Assembly (NCBI RefSeq): GCF_002015085.1
Contig: NZ_MUXW01000047.1
Span: 1-34,658, forward strand
Source: Glaesserella parasuis
GTDB lineage: Bacteria > Pseudomonadota > Gammaproteobacteria > Enterobacterales > Pasteurellaceae
Direction of reading: 5' to 3'
Length of the DNA: 34,658 nt
Shown: positions 24,499 through 33,220 of the stretch, piece by piece
How the letters are laid out: each line of letters starts with the position of its first letter
Position numbering within the stretch: the stretch's first letter is position 1
Translations under genes and position numbers: made by a program
Notes under the pieces: generated by a model
What the model saw: the letters and a program-made list of their open reading frames with translations, nothing else
Told to the model about the DNA's origin: nothing
Databases searched by the model: none

Positions 24499-24568
24499 TA
24501 GGTCGGGCATTTATGCTCGACTTTGCTGTATTCTATAAATAATTGTCGGGCATAAATGCCCGACCTAC
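24499..24568. repeat. Inverted pair of REP-like GTAG hairpins, class 3
   Basis: The left unit (24499-24522) is GTAG then GTCGGGCATTTATGCTCGAC. The right unit (24545-24568), read on the minus strand, is GTAG then GTCGGGCATTTATGCCCGAC. The stem is 8-9 bp and the GTAG ends face outward. The right unit touches the nagK stop codon (24569-24571) exactly, and the left unit ends 14 nt upstream of the gloB start. The pair therefore fills the whole nagK-gloB gap. Confidence 0.8.
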
Positions 24569-25483
24569 TTATTTCAAAAATAACGCCGCCGCCCCGCGCA
24601 CACCGCTTGAGTCGCCGTGGAGCGCTTTTTTAATCACTGGCACTTCCGCATTACGCAATAAATATTTTGGCAAGGCTTTTGGCAAGGCTTCATAAATATA
24701 ATCAAAGTTAGACAAACCACCACCAAACACAATCATATCTGGATCAAGCACCGTAATATAATTTGCCACCGAAATTGCCATTAACTCAATGTATTTCTCA
24801 ACAAACTCAACGGTTTTCTCATCTTTATCGTAAAAACGCTGAATAATGTTTTTTGCATCAACTTTTTCGCCGACTAAATCATTATAAAGCATCTCAAAAC
24901 CACGTCCTGAGATATAGCTATCCAAACAAGCCATATTACCACAGCCACATTTATAAATCGGTGCCTTATCCCAACCAAGCAATTTCAACGCGTGGTAGTT
25001 AAGCTGAATATGCCCCACCTCGCCAGCCATACCGATTTGACCTGAGTGAGCTTTACCGTTCAACACAATACCGCCACCAAAACCTGTACCAATAATCAAC
25101 CCTAACACCGTTGAATATTGCAGATTGCTTTCGTCCCACGCTTCCGATAAAGCCAAGCAGTTCGCATCGTTTTCAACACGCACTTCACGCCCTAAACGCG
25201 CTTCCAAATCTTGAATAATTTTATTGCCGTGAACCACCGCAATGTTGGCAATTTCCGCTAACCCAGTTTTATGATTAACAAAACCTGGTACACCAAGCCC
25301 CACAGTGCCTTGCTCGCCAAATTTTGCATCGGCATTACGCACTAAGGTTTCCACCGTTCTTAACCAATCCTCATAACTCGTTTGTGGGGTTGGCACTCGC
25401 TCGCTGTGTAACTTCTCTAATTTCTCATTAAAGGCAGCCAATTCAATTTTTGTACCGCCAATATCCAAACCGTAATAAACCAT
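24569..25483 (-). CDS. nagK: N-acetyl-D-glucosamine kinase, ROK family
   Basis: NagK phosphorylates GlcNAc with ATP, salvaging amino sugar from peptidoglycan turnover or the host. The 304-residue ROK protein starts MVYYGLDIGGTKIELAAF (phosphate motif). It has GLGVPGFVNHKTG, VENDANCLALSEAW with the catalytic Asp, GLIIGTGFGGGIVLNGK, and the zinc-binding region YKCGCGNMACLDSYISGRG. Similarity along the length favours NagK over glucokinase or ManK-type ROK enzymes. It starts 3 bp after the pgpB stop, so it is translationally linked to pgpB. Confidence 0.9.
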   Translation of the reverse strand: MVYYGLDIGGTKIELAAFNEKLEKLHSERVPTPQTSYEDWLRTVETLVRNADAKFGEQGTVGLGVPGFVNHKTGLAEIANIAVVHGNKIIQDLEARLGREVRVENDANCLALSEAWDESNLQYSTVLGLIIGTGFGGGIVLNGKAHSGQIGMAGEVGHIQLNYHALKLLGWDKAPIYKCGCGNMACLDSYISGRGFEMLYNDLVGEKVDAKNIIQRFYDKDEKTVEFVEKYIELMAISVANYITVLDPDMIVFGGGLSNFDYIYEALPKALPKYLLRNAEVPVIKKALHGDSSGVRGAAALFLK

Positions 25484-25485
25484 AG

Positions 25486-26208
25486 TTAGTCTCGCTTTTT
25501 AAATAATATCCATTTTTCTAAGAGTGGGATTACCCATAAGAAGATGATCAAGTGGAAAACCCACGCAATCAAAGTACTGACAAACAGATCGATAGGATAA
25601 TGCATTCCTAACCGCAAACGGCTGATCAACATCAAACCAGCCCACAAAATCACAAAAAATTGAGCAAAAATCACCGCTTGTCCACGAATACCAAACAGCA
25701 ACCCTGCAAACATCAATAGCCAAGATACCCCAAAAATCGTATGCCCTGACGGGAAAGAGTAGCCCAGCTCATCTGCTTGATGTTCAACCACAAACTGATT
25801 TTCAGGTTGCACAAATTTCAATACCGCCGTTTCCTGTTCAGCTTTAGGTAAAGCATAAAATGCCTCAGTATCCGCCTGAAACATCTGTGTCACAAAAGGA
25901 CGAGGCTCTTTAAAGACCGCTTTCGCCCCCTCTTTAATTGCCTGTGTTCCAACTACCGACGTTGCACAAATAAAGCCTACTAAAAACCACGAATAGCGAG
26001 TGCGCGCAAGCCACATCAGCCACAACATAAACAGCACGCAAGTGATTAACGCATAAGGCGTTGAACCCGTTTCCGTTAAAATAAACAACGCCCAATCGAA
26101 AACATTAACACCAAGATTAGTTTGCAAATTCCATTGCCACCCAATTAACCACGCTGTAGCTGGAATGAACAACATTAATAACGTCAAAAATGAAAGTTTC
26201 TTTACCAT
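25486..26208 (-). CDS. pgpB: Phosphatidylglycerophosphatase B, PAP2 family
   Basis: PgpB dephosphorylates phosphatidylglycerophosphate and undecaprenyl pyrophosphate at the periplasmic face of the inner membrane. The three PAP2 catalytic motifs are visible: KAVFKEPRP, YSFPSGHT and SRLRLGMHYPIDL. The 240-residue protein has about six transmembrane segments. The frame opens at a TTG 18 bases earlier, but AGGA there is the ribosome binding site for ATG 26208 (MVKKLSF), which I chose. nagK follows after 2 bp. Confidence 0.88.
   Translation of the reverse strand: MVKKLSFLTLLMLFIPATAWLIGWQWNLQTNLGVNVFDWALFILTETGSTPYALITCVLFMLWLMWLARTRYSWFLVGFICATSVVGTQAIKEGAKAVFKEPRPFVTQMFQADTEAFYALPKAEQETAVLKFVQPENQFVVEHQADELGYSFPSGHTIFGVSWLLMFAGLLFGIRGQAVIFAQFFVILWAGLMLISRLRLGMHYPIDLFVSTLIAWVFHLIIFLWVIPLLEKWILFKKRD
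25673..25681 (-). repeat. DNA uptake signal core
   Basis: Perfect ACAAGCGGT on the minus strand inside pgpB. Confidence 0.8.
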
Positions 26209-26498
26209 ATTATAAATCCTATGCAATATTAAATTGTATTCATTAAAAAACTACGTGATATACCTGTAAAATAAATAGAATGTTTCTGTAATATAATGAA
26301 TAATTAGCACCTGCTTACTAAAAGGTAGAGTCCCACCACCCCTACTGATTGTTATGTGCTACCCCCAATGGTTTCTTATTGCTGACTTCTAATTAAGCTC
26401 AACAGATATATTCTAGTCTGTTTATTCTAATTTCGACTACCACATTATGACTATTGTGAAGAAAATCTAAGGCGCAGAAGTAAAATATGAAAAAGAAA
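26209..26498. other. AT-rich gap without recognisable gene
   Basis: About 290 bp between menF and pgpB, both on the minus strand. I find no reading frame of useful length, no strong hairpin and no recognisable gene remnant. A promoter for pgpB is expected in its right-hand neighbourhood, but several weak AT-rich candidates compete. menD, which often accompanies menF, is not here. Confidence 0.4.
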
Positions 26499-27773
26499 TT
26501 ACTCCATTAACCCTACCATTGCTTGTGCTTTGCGGTCAATTTCTTGCCATTCTGATTGAGGATCAGATTTTTCGACAATTCCTGCCCCTGCATAAAAGGT
26601 AATTTGATTAGCTTGAATAAGGGCTGAACGTAACATTACGCAAAACTCGGCTTGTTCGGGCGTGAAATAGCCTAATGCCCCTGCATACCAGCCCCGCTCA
26701 AAACATTCCTGTTGTTGAATAAACTGCTTCGCCTTAGGGCGTGGCAGTCCTGCGACGGCGGCGGTTGGGTGAATACGAGCAAGGCAATCTGCGTCGCTGA
26801 CCTGCTCTGTCAGTTGCGTTTGGATTTTTCGGCGTAAATGCTGCACGTTATGTAACCGCTTGATCTCTGCATCGCTGACTTGAATATCCGTTGCACAATC
26901 AGCCAGATGACTACAAATATCGTCCACGACCAGCCAATTTTCATAGATATTTTTTTGATCGTTGAGTAGCCATAGGGCATTTTGTTCCGTTTGAACAGGA
27001 TCGTCCGTCACTGCCACTGTGCCAGCTAGAGCTTCGGTAAAAAATTGACGTTGTTGGCGTAAATAGAGCCGTTCGGGTGTTGAGCCGATAAAGGCTTCCC
27101 CTTGTTTTTCCGACCATAAGAAATGATAACAGCCTAGATTTTTTTGTTGGCTGGCAAAAAGCAGAACGTAGGGGGAAATGAGGTGTGTAAAAGTTTTGGT
27201 GGTCGCATTGGCTAACACCACTTTATTCATTTGCTGTTGTTGAATTTGTTCAATCGCTAATTCAATGTTGTGTTGCCAACGTGAAAAATCACAGGCAACT
27301 TTTGTGCTTAACAAGCTATTTTCAATGGGGTGAAGTTCGGCTGTCTGCTCAAACTGAGCTAACAAAGCGATACATTCCTTTTGTTCGCTTTCAAAATGGC
27401 GACCATCTAGATTTAACCAAGCGGTGATGTTCTTCTCATTTTTTACTAACAGCAAGCGTGGCAACACAAAATGGCATTGTCCTTCAAATTCTATTCCGCC
27501 GACGACCATTAAATCAGACTGTTTGCTAAATTGTTCTACGTCGTCTAAATGCTCAAAGGTTTGTACCGCACCGACTGCCACTATCGTTTGTTCTGTATCT
27601 CGATTTTGCCAGTAGTAGTGGGGGAAAAGCGGTTGTGCTTTTAGCCAAGCTAGTAATTGTTGATTTTCAAGGTCTATTGCAATTTCTGCTTGCAACTGTA
27701 CTAAGCCTTGTGCCACAGGCTTTTGTTGTAGTTGTTGATAAAGTTGTTGCTTTAACTGACTAAACACAGACAT
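26499..27773 (-). CDS. menF: Isochorismate synthase, menaquinone pathway
   Basis: MenF converts chorismate to isochorismate, the entry to menaquinone synthesis for anaerobic respiration. The chorismate-binding domain covers the C-terminal 250 residues, with MNKVVLANATTK, FIGSTPERLYLRQ, EALAGTVAV, IHPTAAVAGLPRP, ERGWYAGALGYF and YAGAGIVEKSDPQSEWQEID. The N-terminal part is less conserved and glutamine-rich. The frame opens at a GTG at 27797, but AGGA sits 9 bases before ATG 27773, giving 424 residues. MenF rather than EntC or PabB is favoured by overall similarity and the absence of other siderophore genes. It is divergent from alaA. Confidence 0.88.
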   Translation of the reverse strand: MSVFSQLKQQLYQQLQQKPVAQGLVQLQAEIAIDLENQQLLAWLKAQPLFPHYYWQNRDTEQTIVAVGAVQTFEHLDDVEQFSKQSDLMVVGGIEFEGQCHFVLPRLLLVKNEKNITAWLNLDGRHFESEQKECIALLAQFEQTAELHPIENSLLSTKVACDFSRWQHNIELAIEQIQQQQMNKVVLANATTKTFTHLISPYVLLFASQQKNLGCYHFLWSEKQGEAFIGSTPERLYLRQQRQFFTEALAGTVAVTDDPVQTEQNALWLLNDQKNIYENWLVVDDICSHLADCATDIQVSDAEIKRLHNVQHLRRKIQTQLTEQVSDADCLARIHPTAAVAGLPRPKAKQFIQQQECFERGWYAGALGYFTPEQAEFCVMLRSALIQANQITFYAGAGIVEKSDPQSEWQEIDRKAQAMVGLME

Positions 27774-27919
27774 TGCAAAAAATCCTAAAAATCTCACCGC
27801 TTGACAAAAAAGAAGTCTATTTTAGCCTATTTCCACTTTTTTTTCCTAACAAATCGGAGTACAGTAGAGAGATTTTTATAAATTAACAGATAATTAACCC
27901 TCTATTTTAGGGAGAAACA

Positions 27920-29137
27920 ATGGAACGCTTTGCAAAAACCGATAAATTAGCTCACGTCCGCTACGATATTCGTGGGCCTATACATAAGGAAGCGACCCGT
28001 CTGGAAGAAGAAGGGCATAAGATTTTAAAATTAAACATTGGTAACCCAGCCCCATTCGGTTTTGAAGCCCCTGCGGAAATTTTAGTTGATGTTATTCGTA
28101 ACTTACCAACCGCTCAAGGCTATTGCGACTCTAAGGGTTTGTACTCTGCTCGTAAGGCGATTGTGCAATATTATCAATTAAAAGGTATGCGTGATTTAGA
28201 TGTCGGTGATGTTTACATTGGTAACGGCGTATCTGAACTCATCACAATGTCAATGCAAGCCTTGTTAAATGATGGCGATGAGATTTTAATTCCGATGCCA
28301 GATTATCCACTTTGGACAGCGGCGGCAACCCTTGCAGGCGGTAAAGCGGTTCATTACCTTTGCGATGAAGAAAATGAGTGGTTTCCAGATATTGAAGATA
28401 TTAAATCGAAAATCACCCCAAGAACCAAAGCAATTTTGGTGATTAACCCGAATAACCCAACGGGAGCAGTGTATAGCCGTCAGTTATTATTGGATATTGT
28501 GGCGATTGCCCGTGAACATAACTTGATTATTTTCTCAGATGAAATTTACGAGAAAATTGTCTATGACGGTGCGGTACATCATCATCTTGCCCCTCTTGCC
28601 CCTGATCTTTTAACGGTGACTTATAATGGTTTGTCAAAGGCATACCGTGTGGCAGGTTTCCGTCAAGGTTGGATGGTGTTAAACGGCCCGAAAAATCAGG
28701 CAAAAGGCTTTATTGAAGGCTTAGATATGCTTGCGTCAATGCGTTTATGTGCCAACACCCCGATGCAACACGCTATTCAAACAGCGTTAGGCGGTTATCA
28801 AAGCATTAACGAATTTATCTTACCGGGTGGTCGTTTATTGGAACAACGTAATAAGGCTCACGAATTGCTCACCAAAATCCCAGGGATTAGCTGTGTGAAA
28901 CCAAAAGGGGCGATGTATATGTTCCCGAAAATTGATACGGAAATGTACGGTATCAAAGACGATCAAAAATTTGTTTACGATCTGCTTCAACAGGAAAAAG
29001 TGTTGCTGGTTCAAGGCTCAGGCTTTAACTGGCATAAACCAGACCACTTCCGTGTGGTGACATTGCCGTATGTTGATCAGCTGGAAGAAGCGATTGGACG
29101 ATTAGCGAAGTTTTTGCAGAGTTATCGTCAGGATTAA
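27920..29137 (+). CDS. alaA: Glutamate-pyruvate (alanine) aminotransferase AlaA
   Basis: AlaA makes alanine from pyruvate and glutamate, using pyridoxal phosphate. The 405-residue fold-type I aminotransferase has LNIGNPAPFGFEAP at the N-terminus, ILVINPNNPTGAVYS, IIFSDEIYEKIVYDG and the cofactor lysine in YNGLSKAYRVAGFRQGWM. The start is backed by AGGGAG 9 bases upstream. It is divergent from menF. The transporter genes follow after a REP-like pair, so they may or may not share its transcript. With the AGCS symporter at 3193-4641, the window holds both a likely alanine maker and a likely alanine importer. Confidence 0.94.
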   Translation: MERFAKTDKLAHVRYDIRGPIHKEATRLEEEGHKILKLNIGNPAPFGFEAPAEILVDVIRNLPTAQGYCDSKGLYSARKAIVQYYQLKGMRDLDVGDVYIGNGVSELITMSMQALLNDGDEILIPMPDYPLWTAAATLAGGKAVHYLCDEENEWFPDIEDIKSKITPRTKAILVINPNNPTGAVYSRQLLLDIVAIAREHNLIIFSDEIYEKIVYDGAVHHHLAPLAPDLLTVTYNGLSKAYRVAGFRQGWMVLNGPKNQAKGFIEGLDMLASMRLCANTPMQHAIQTALGGYQSINEFILPGGRLLEQRNKAHELLTKIPGISCVKPKGAMYMFPKIDTEMYGIKDDQKFVYDLLQQEKVLLVQGSGFNWHKPDHFRVVTLPYVDQLEEAIGRLAKFLQSYRQD

Positions 29138-29160
29138 TTAAGCATTTCCACTTGAAATAT

Positions 29161-29246
29161 GTAGGGACACACTGCGTGTGTCCGTGCATTTATATCTGTC
29201 TATATTTCGGATACACTAGTTTCGGACACACGCAGTGTGTCCCTAC
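29161..29246. repeat. Inverted pair of REP-like GTAG hairpins, class 1, upstream of the first EamA gene
   Basis: The left unit (29161-29183, plus) is identical to those at 2954 and 8499. The right unit (29224-29246, minus) has stem GGACACAC/GTGTGTCC with loop GCA. The right unit ends 13 nt before the transporter ATG. The pair happens to be open in frame with that gene, which makes a false N-terminal extension starting at 29152. Confidence 0.82.
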
Positions 29247-29259
29247 GGGTATGTTTTTA

Positions 29260-30141
29260 ATGATAAAAGGCATCACATTTTCCGTCACCGCATCTATTTT
29301 ATTCGGTGTACTCTATTATTTATCCACCCATTTAAAACCGCTTTCCGGTGAAGAAATTTACGGTTTTAGAATGTGGGTAAGCCTGCCTTTTGTGATTTCT
29401 GCACTCTTTATTTTCAAAAAAAACGACGAATTTAACCGCTATTTAAAACGCCTAAAACAGCACCCCCATTTAATTTTGGTATTATTAACAACTACTGCGG
29501 TCACAGGCTCGCAGATGTGGCTTTTTCTGTATGCCCCAAACAACGGTTATGCCATTGATGTGTCTATTGGTTATCTGTTAATGCCGATTGCAATGGTTGC
29601 CGTTGGGCGATTTTTATTTAATGAAACCTTATCTCTCTTAAAAATTATCTCAATTATTTCCGCATCTGTTGGAGTATTCATTACGTTAATGACCGCAGGC
29701 TCACTCTCTTGGGCTACCTCAATGGTATTAATCGGCTACCCTGTTTATTTCAGTTTGCGTAAACATTTTGATATGTCGCATTTATCCAGCTTTGTCTGCG
29801 AAATTATATTAATGTTGCCGATAGCCACTTATTTTATGCTCAATACCGATATGCAATTTGTCACCGAAAATAATCCGAATTTTTATTTTTGGTTAGTGTT
29901 ATTAGGCATTGTCAGTGGTACGGCATTAATTGGCTATATAATGGCAAGTAGCCTTGTGCCGATTAATGTTTTGGGATTATTAAGCTATATTGAACCGCTT
30001 GCAATGCTAATTGTTGCCTTTATTATTGGCGAAGTGTTAGATCAATCTTCCTATATTTTAATGGTGTGTTTGATGCTGTCGATATGTCTATTAGTGCTTG
30101 ATGGCATTATTGCTATTCGTAAACAGCGCCGGGGGGAATAA
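29260..30141 (+). CDS. EamA/RarD-type drug/metabolite transporter, first of a tandem pair
   Basis: A polytopic inner-membrane protein of 293 residues with about ten hydrophobic segments, of the EamA (DMT) superfamily and RarD-like. The frame is open from 29152, but the first residues of that version are a translated REP-like hairpin pair. Alignment with the next gene (MIKGITFSVTASILFGVLYY against MLKGILFSLSANILFGAGYY) fixes the start at ATG 29260. Shared features with its neighbour include LWLFLYAPNN, SIGYLLMPI and LVPINVLGLLSYIEPLAML. The stop overlaps the next ATG by one base. Substrate unknown; the family includes amino acid and metabolite exporters. Confidence 0.82.
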   Translation: MIKGITFSVTASILFGVLYYLSTHLKPLSGEEIYGFRMWVSLPFVISALFIFKKNDEFNRYLKRLKQHPHLILVLLTTTAVTGSQMWLFLYAPNNGYAIDVSIGYLLMPIAMVAVGRFLFNETLSLLKIISIISASVGVFITLMTAGSLSWATSMVLIGYPVYFSLRKHFDMSHLSSFVCEIILMLPIATYFMLNTDMQFVTENNPNFYFWLVLLGIVSGTALIGYIMASSLVPINVLGLLSYIEPLAMLIVAFIIGEVLDQSSYILMVCLMLSICLLVLDGIIAIRKQRRGE

Positions 30142-31007
30142 TGTTAAAAGGGATCTTATTTTCACTTTCTGCAAATATCTTATTCGGTGCTGGCTATTAT
30201 TTTGCAGTTTTACTTCGCCCTTTAGAAAGCGATAGTATTTTTGGCTTTCGTATTGTGGTATTAATGCCATTTATTTTACTGGCGATCTTTTTATTTCATC
30301 AACAAAAAGCCTTTAAAGATTTATATTATAGAGTAAAACAGACACCTTGTCTTATTTTTATTCTTCTGCTCTTAGCATTAAATACAGCTATTCAGCTTTG
30401 GTTATTTCTTTGGGCACCGAATAATAATCAAGCTATTGAAGTTTCTATCGGTTATCTATTATTACCTATCGTTGCAGTTGCTTTAGGTAAACTAGTTTTT
30501 AAAGAGCATTTTACTTTATTAAAATGGCTTGCTTTATTTTTTGCAACTCTTGGCGTTACAATCAATATTGTTTTAACCGCAAGTATTTCGTGGGCAACTT
30601 TTGTGGCTGGCTTTGGCTACCCTATTTATATTGTATTACGTCGCTATTTTCATATTAATAATTTAGCTACTTTCTTTGTAGAATTATTATTGTTATTACC
30701 CTTTGCTATTTATTATATTGCTCAAGTTGATCAAGCCTCTATTTTAATGCAAAATGAATATCTCTATTTTTATCTAGCATTATTAGGGCTAGTGAATGGA
30801 ATGGCATTTATTTTATATATCGCTTCGAGTAATTTACTGCCGATTAATGTGTTAGGATTACTTGGCTATGCCGAACCTTTGGTAATGTTATTTATTTCCT
30901 TTGCCATTGGTGAAGTATTAGAAGCAAAATCCTATATTTTAATGGCGTGTTTGGCGGTATCTATTATCTTATTAAGTGTTGATAGTTTTCGCAAAGTGAA
31001 ACCCTGA
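30141..31007 (+). CDS. EamA/RarD-type transporter, second of a tandem pair
   Basis: A 288-residue paralogue of the preceding gene, with about ten hydrophobic segments. The two align from end to end: WLFLWAPNNNQAIEVSIGYL matches LFLYAPNNGYAIDVSIGYL, and NLLPINVLGLLGYAEPLVML matches SLVPINVLGLLSYIEPLAML. The pair therefore arose by tandem duplication, and divergence is substantial, so it is not recent. Start overlaps the previous stop, and its own stop overlaps the priA start by one base, so all three genes are tightly coupled. Whether the two act as separate transporters or as a heteromer cannot be told. Confidence 0.85.
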   Translation: MLKGILFSLSANILFGAGYYFAVLLRPLESDSIFGFRIVVLMPFILLAIFLFHQQKAFKDLYYRVKQTPCLIFILLLLALNTAIQLWLFLWAPNNNQAIEVSIGYLLLPIVAVALGKLVFKEHFTLLKWLALFFATLGVTINIVLTASISWATFVAGFGYPIYIVLRRYFHINNLATFFVELLLLLPFAIYYIAQVDQASILMQNEYLYFYLALLGLVNGMAFILYIASSNLLPINVLGLLGYAEPLVMLFISFAIGEVLEAKSYILMACLAVSIILLSVDSFRKVKP

Positions 31008-33220
31008 TGAACCTCATCCAAATTGCGCTACCCGTGCCGTTGGCACGTTATTTTGATTACCTGCTTCCAACGCATTTTGAAAATGTGGTGAAAGGGGCTA
31101 GGGTCGTTGTGCCTTTTGGTCGCCAACGTAAAATCGGGATTGTGGTGGACTTTCCGACCACATCAGATATTCCCACCGAAAAACTGAAACCGATTGAGCA
31201 ACTGTTAGATGAACAAGCTCTGTTTGACGCTGAAATGTGGCAACTTTTACAGTGGGCAAGCCGTTATTATCACGCCCCTTTCGGCGAAGTGCTACAAAGT
31301 GCTTTGCCTGTCAAACTACGACAAGGGGAAAGTAGTGAACGCACTGCTCCCGACTATTTTGTTGTCACGGAAAACGGCAGAAAAGCCCTAGCCAACGGCG
31401 TGGTTCAAAAGGCAAAAAAACAACAAGAGCTATTAAGCAAACTGGCGGAATTTGCAAATTTCTTTGAAAAACCGACCGCTTGTAGCCCTGCGGTATGGAA
31501 AGCTTTGTTTGAAAAAGGGTATCTGGAAAAGCTGGAAATCCCTTTTAACGTGCAAAGCTGGCAGGAAAAATTGGGCGAACAGCCGATTTGCAACAGCCAA
31601 AACCGTTTAACGTTGAATAAACAGCAAACCCTTGTCGTCAGCCGTTTGCATTATCAACAAGGCTTCGGGGCGTTTTTGCTCAATGGGGTCACAGGCTCAG
31701 GGAAAACGGAAGTCTATCTGCAAGTGATCGAAGAAGTGCTGAAACGGGGCGAACAAGTGTTGGTGCTAGTGCCTGAAATCGGGCTGACCCCCCAAACCAT
31801 TCAACGTTTCCAAGCTCGTTTTAACGTGGAAATTGACGCATTGCATTCGCATCTTAACGACACTCAACGGCTCAATGCGTGGCTTCGAGCAAAAAACGGC
31901 GAAAGTGCGATTGTGATCGGCACACGTTCCGCCTTGTTCACACAATTTCAGCAACTTGGCTTAATCATTATTGATGAAGAACACGATGGCTCATTCAAAC
32001 AACAAGATGGCTGGCGTTATCACGCACGAGATCTGGCGGTGCTTCGAGCGAAAAATAACAACATTCCGATCATTCTCGGCTCGGCAACGCCTAGTTTTGA
32101 AAGTTTGCAAAATGTACAAAACGGTAAATTTATCGAACTTCAGCTTACTGCAAGGGCTGGTAATGCACACTTTTCCAAACAAACCTTAATTGATTTGAAA
32201 AAACAGCGGATTTATTCGGGCTTATCGGAAAAGTTGTTAGCAATGATGCAAGCTCACTTGGAAAAAGGCAATCAAGTGATGTTGTTTTTAAACCGACGGG
32301 GGTTTGCCCCTGTTTTACTTTGTCACGAATGTGGCTGGATTGCCGATTGCCCGTCCTGTGATAAGCCCTTTACCTATCACCAAAAACAGCGAGTATTGCG
32401 TTGCCATCACTGTGCTTCGCAAAAAGCCATTCCACGCCAGTGCGGACATTGTGGCTCAGTCAATTTGATTACCACTGGGATCGGCACAGAACAGCTGGAA
32501 CAAGTGCTGGCACAGCGTTTTCCGCAGTACAGTATTACTCGCATTGATCGTGACAGCACCGCTCGTAAAGGCTCGTTGGAACAACACCTTGCCGAAATCC
32601 AAGCAGGCAAAAGCCAAATTTTGATCGGCACACAGATGTTAGCCAAAGGACACCATTTCCCGAATGTCACTTTAGTGGCAATCGTGAATGTGGATAGTAG
32701 CCTGTTTTCCACTGATTACCGTGCAGAAGAACGTTTGGCACAGCTTTATGTACAAGTGTCAGGGCGAGCAGGACGGGCGGAAAAGCAAGGGGAAGTAGTG
32801 CTACAAACGCATTACCCTGATCACCCGTTACTGACCAGCTTACTCAACGACGGCTACCTTGCCTTTGCAAGCCAAGCCTTAGCGATGCGAAAAATAATGA
32901 GCTTACCGCCGTTTTCTTCGCAAGTGCTTATTCGTGCAACGGGTAGAGATAGCGACAAAGTTGCAAATTTTCTGCAAGATTTGACCGCTTGTTTACAACA
33001 AATTATCGGAGAAAATGGCTGGCAAGGCTTTCAGCTACTCGGACCTTTCAACGCTCCGATGGCAAAAAAAGCAGGGCATTATCGCTGGCAGTTACTTATT
33101 CAACATTCGGCAAGAAGTGCGATCCAACAGTTGTTAGATCGTTTTGATGAGCAAAAAGAACAGTTCCTGCGAAACGATATTCGATTGACGGTGGATATTG
33201 ATCCGCAGGAGTTGGGGTAG
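31007..33220 (+). CDS. priA: Primosomal protein N' (replication restart helicase)
   Basis: PriA recognises stalled forks and D-loops and reloads the replicative helicase. The 737-residue protein has the N-terminal 3'-end-binding domain (IALPVPLARYFDYLLPTHFE). The helicase Walker A is GVTGSGKTEVYLQV and the DEAH-like box is IIDEEHDGSFKQQDG. A cysteine-rich zinc region follows, with pairs CHECGWIADCPSC and CHHC plus CGHC, and then helicase motifs including QVSGRAGRAEKQGEVVLQT. The ATG overlaps the stop of the transporter gene. Two extended uptake sequences sit inside the gene. It ends facing thiB. Confidence 0.96.
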   Translation: MNLIQIALPVPLARYFDYLLPTHFENVVKGARVVVPFGRQRKIGIVVDFPTTSDIPTEKLKPIEQLLDEQALFDAEMWQLLQWASRYYHAPFGEVLQSALPVKLRQGESSERTAPDYFVVTENGRKALANGVVQKAKKQQELLSKLAEFANFFEKPTACSPAVWKALFEKGYLEKLEIPFNVQSWQEKLGEQPICNSQNRLTLNKQQTLVVSRLHYQQGFGAFLLNGVTGSGKTEVYLQVIEEVLKRGEQVLVLVPEIGLTPQTIQRFQARFNVEIDALHSHLNDTQRLNAWLRAKNGESAIVIGTRSALFTQFQQLGLIIIDEEHDGSFKQQDGWRYHARDLAVLRAKNNNIPIILGSATPSFESLQNVQNGKFIELQLTARAGNAHFSKQTLIDLKKQRIYSGLSEKLLAMMQAHLEKGNQVMLFLNRRGFAPVLLCHECGWIADCPSCDKPFTYHQKQRVLRCHHCASQKAIPRQCGHCGSVNLITTGIGTEQLEQVLAQRFPQYSITRIDRDSTARKGSLEQHLAEIQAGKSQILIGTQMLAKGHHFPNVTLVAIVNVDSSLFSTDYRAEERLAQLYVQVSGRAGRAEKQGEVVLQTHYPDHPLLTSLLNDGYLAFASQALAMRKIMSLPPFSSQVLIRATGRDSDKVANFLQDLTACLQQIIGENGWQGFQLLGPFNAPMAKKAGHYRWQLLIQHSARSAIQQLLDRFDEQKEQFLRNDIRLTVDIDPQELG
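31475..31483 (-). repeat. DNA uptake signal core with extended flank
   Basis: ACAAGCGGTC on the minus strand inside priA, followed by a T-rich stretch and then AAATTTGCAAA about 18-28 bases on, as in full-length uptake sequences of the Actinobacillus type. Confidence 0.85.
32984..32992 (-). repeat. DNA uptake signal core with extended flank
   Basis: ACAAGCGGTCAAATC on the minus strand inside priA, followed by GCAGAAAATTTGCAA, a second full-length form. Confidence 0.85.

Noticed and set aside
29152..29259. N-terminal extension of the first EamA transporter.
   Set aside because: These codons translate the REP-like pair; alignment with the adjacent paralogue starts exactly at ATG 29260.
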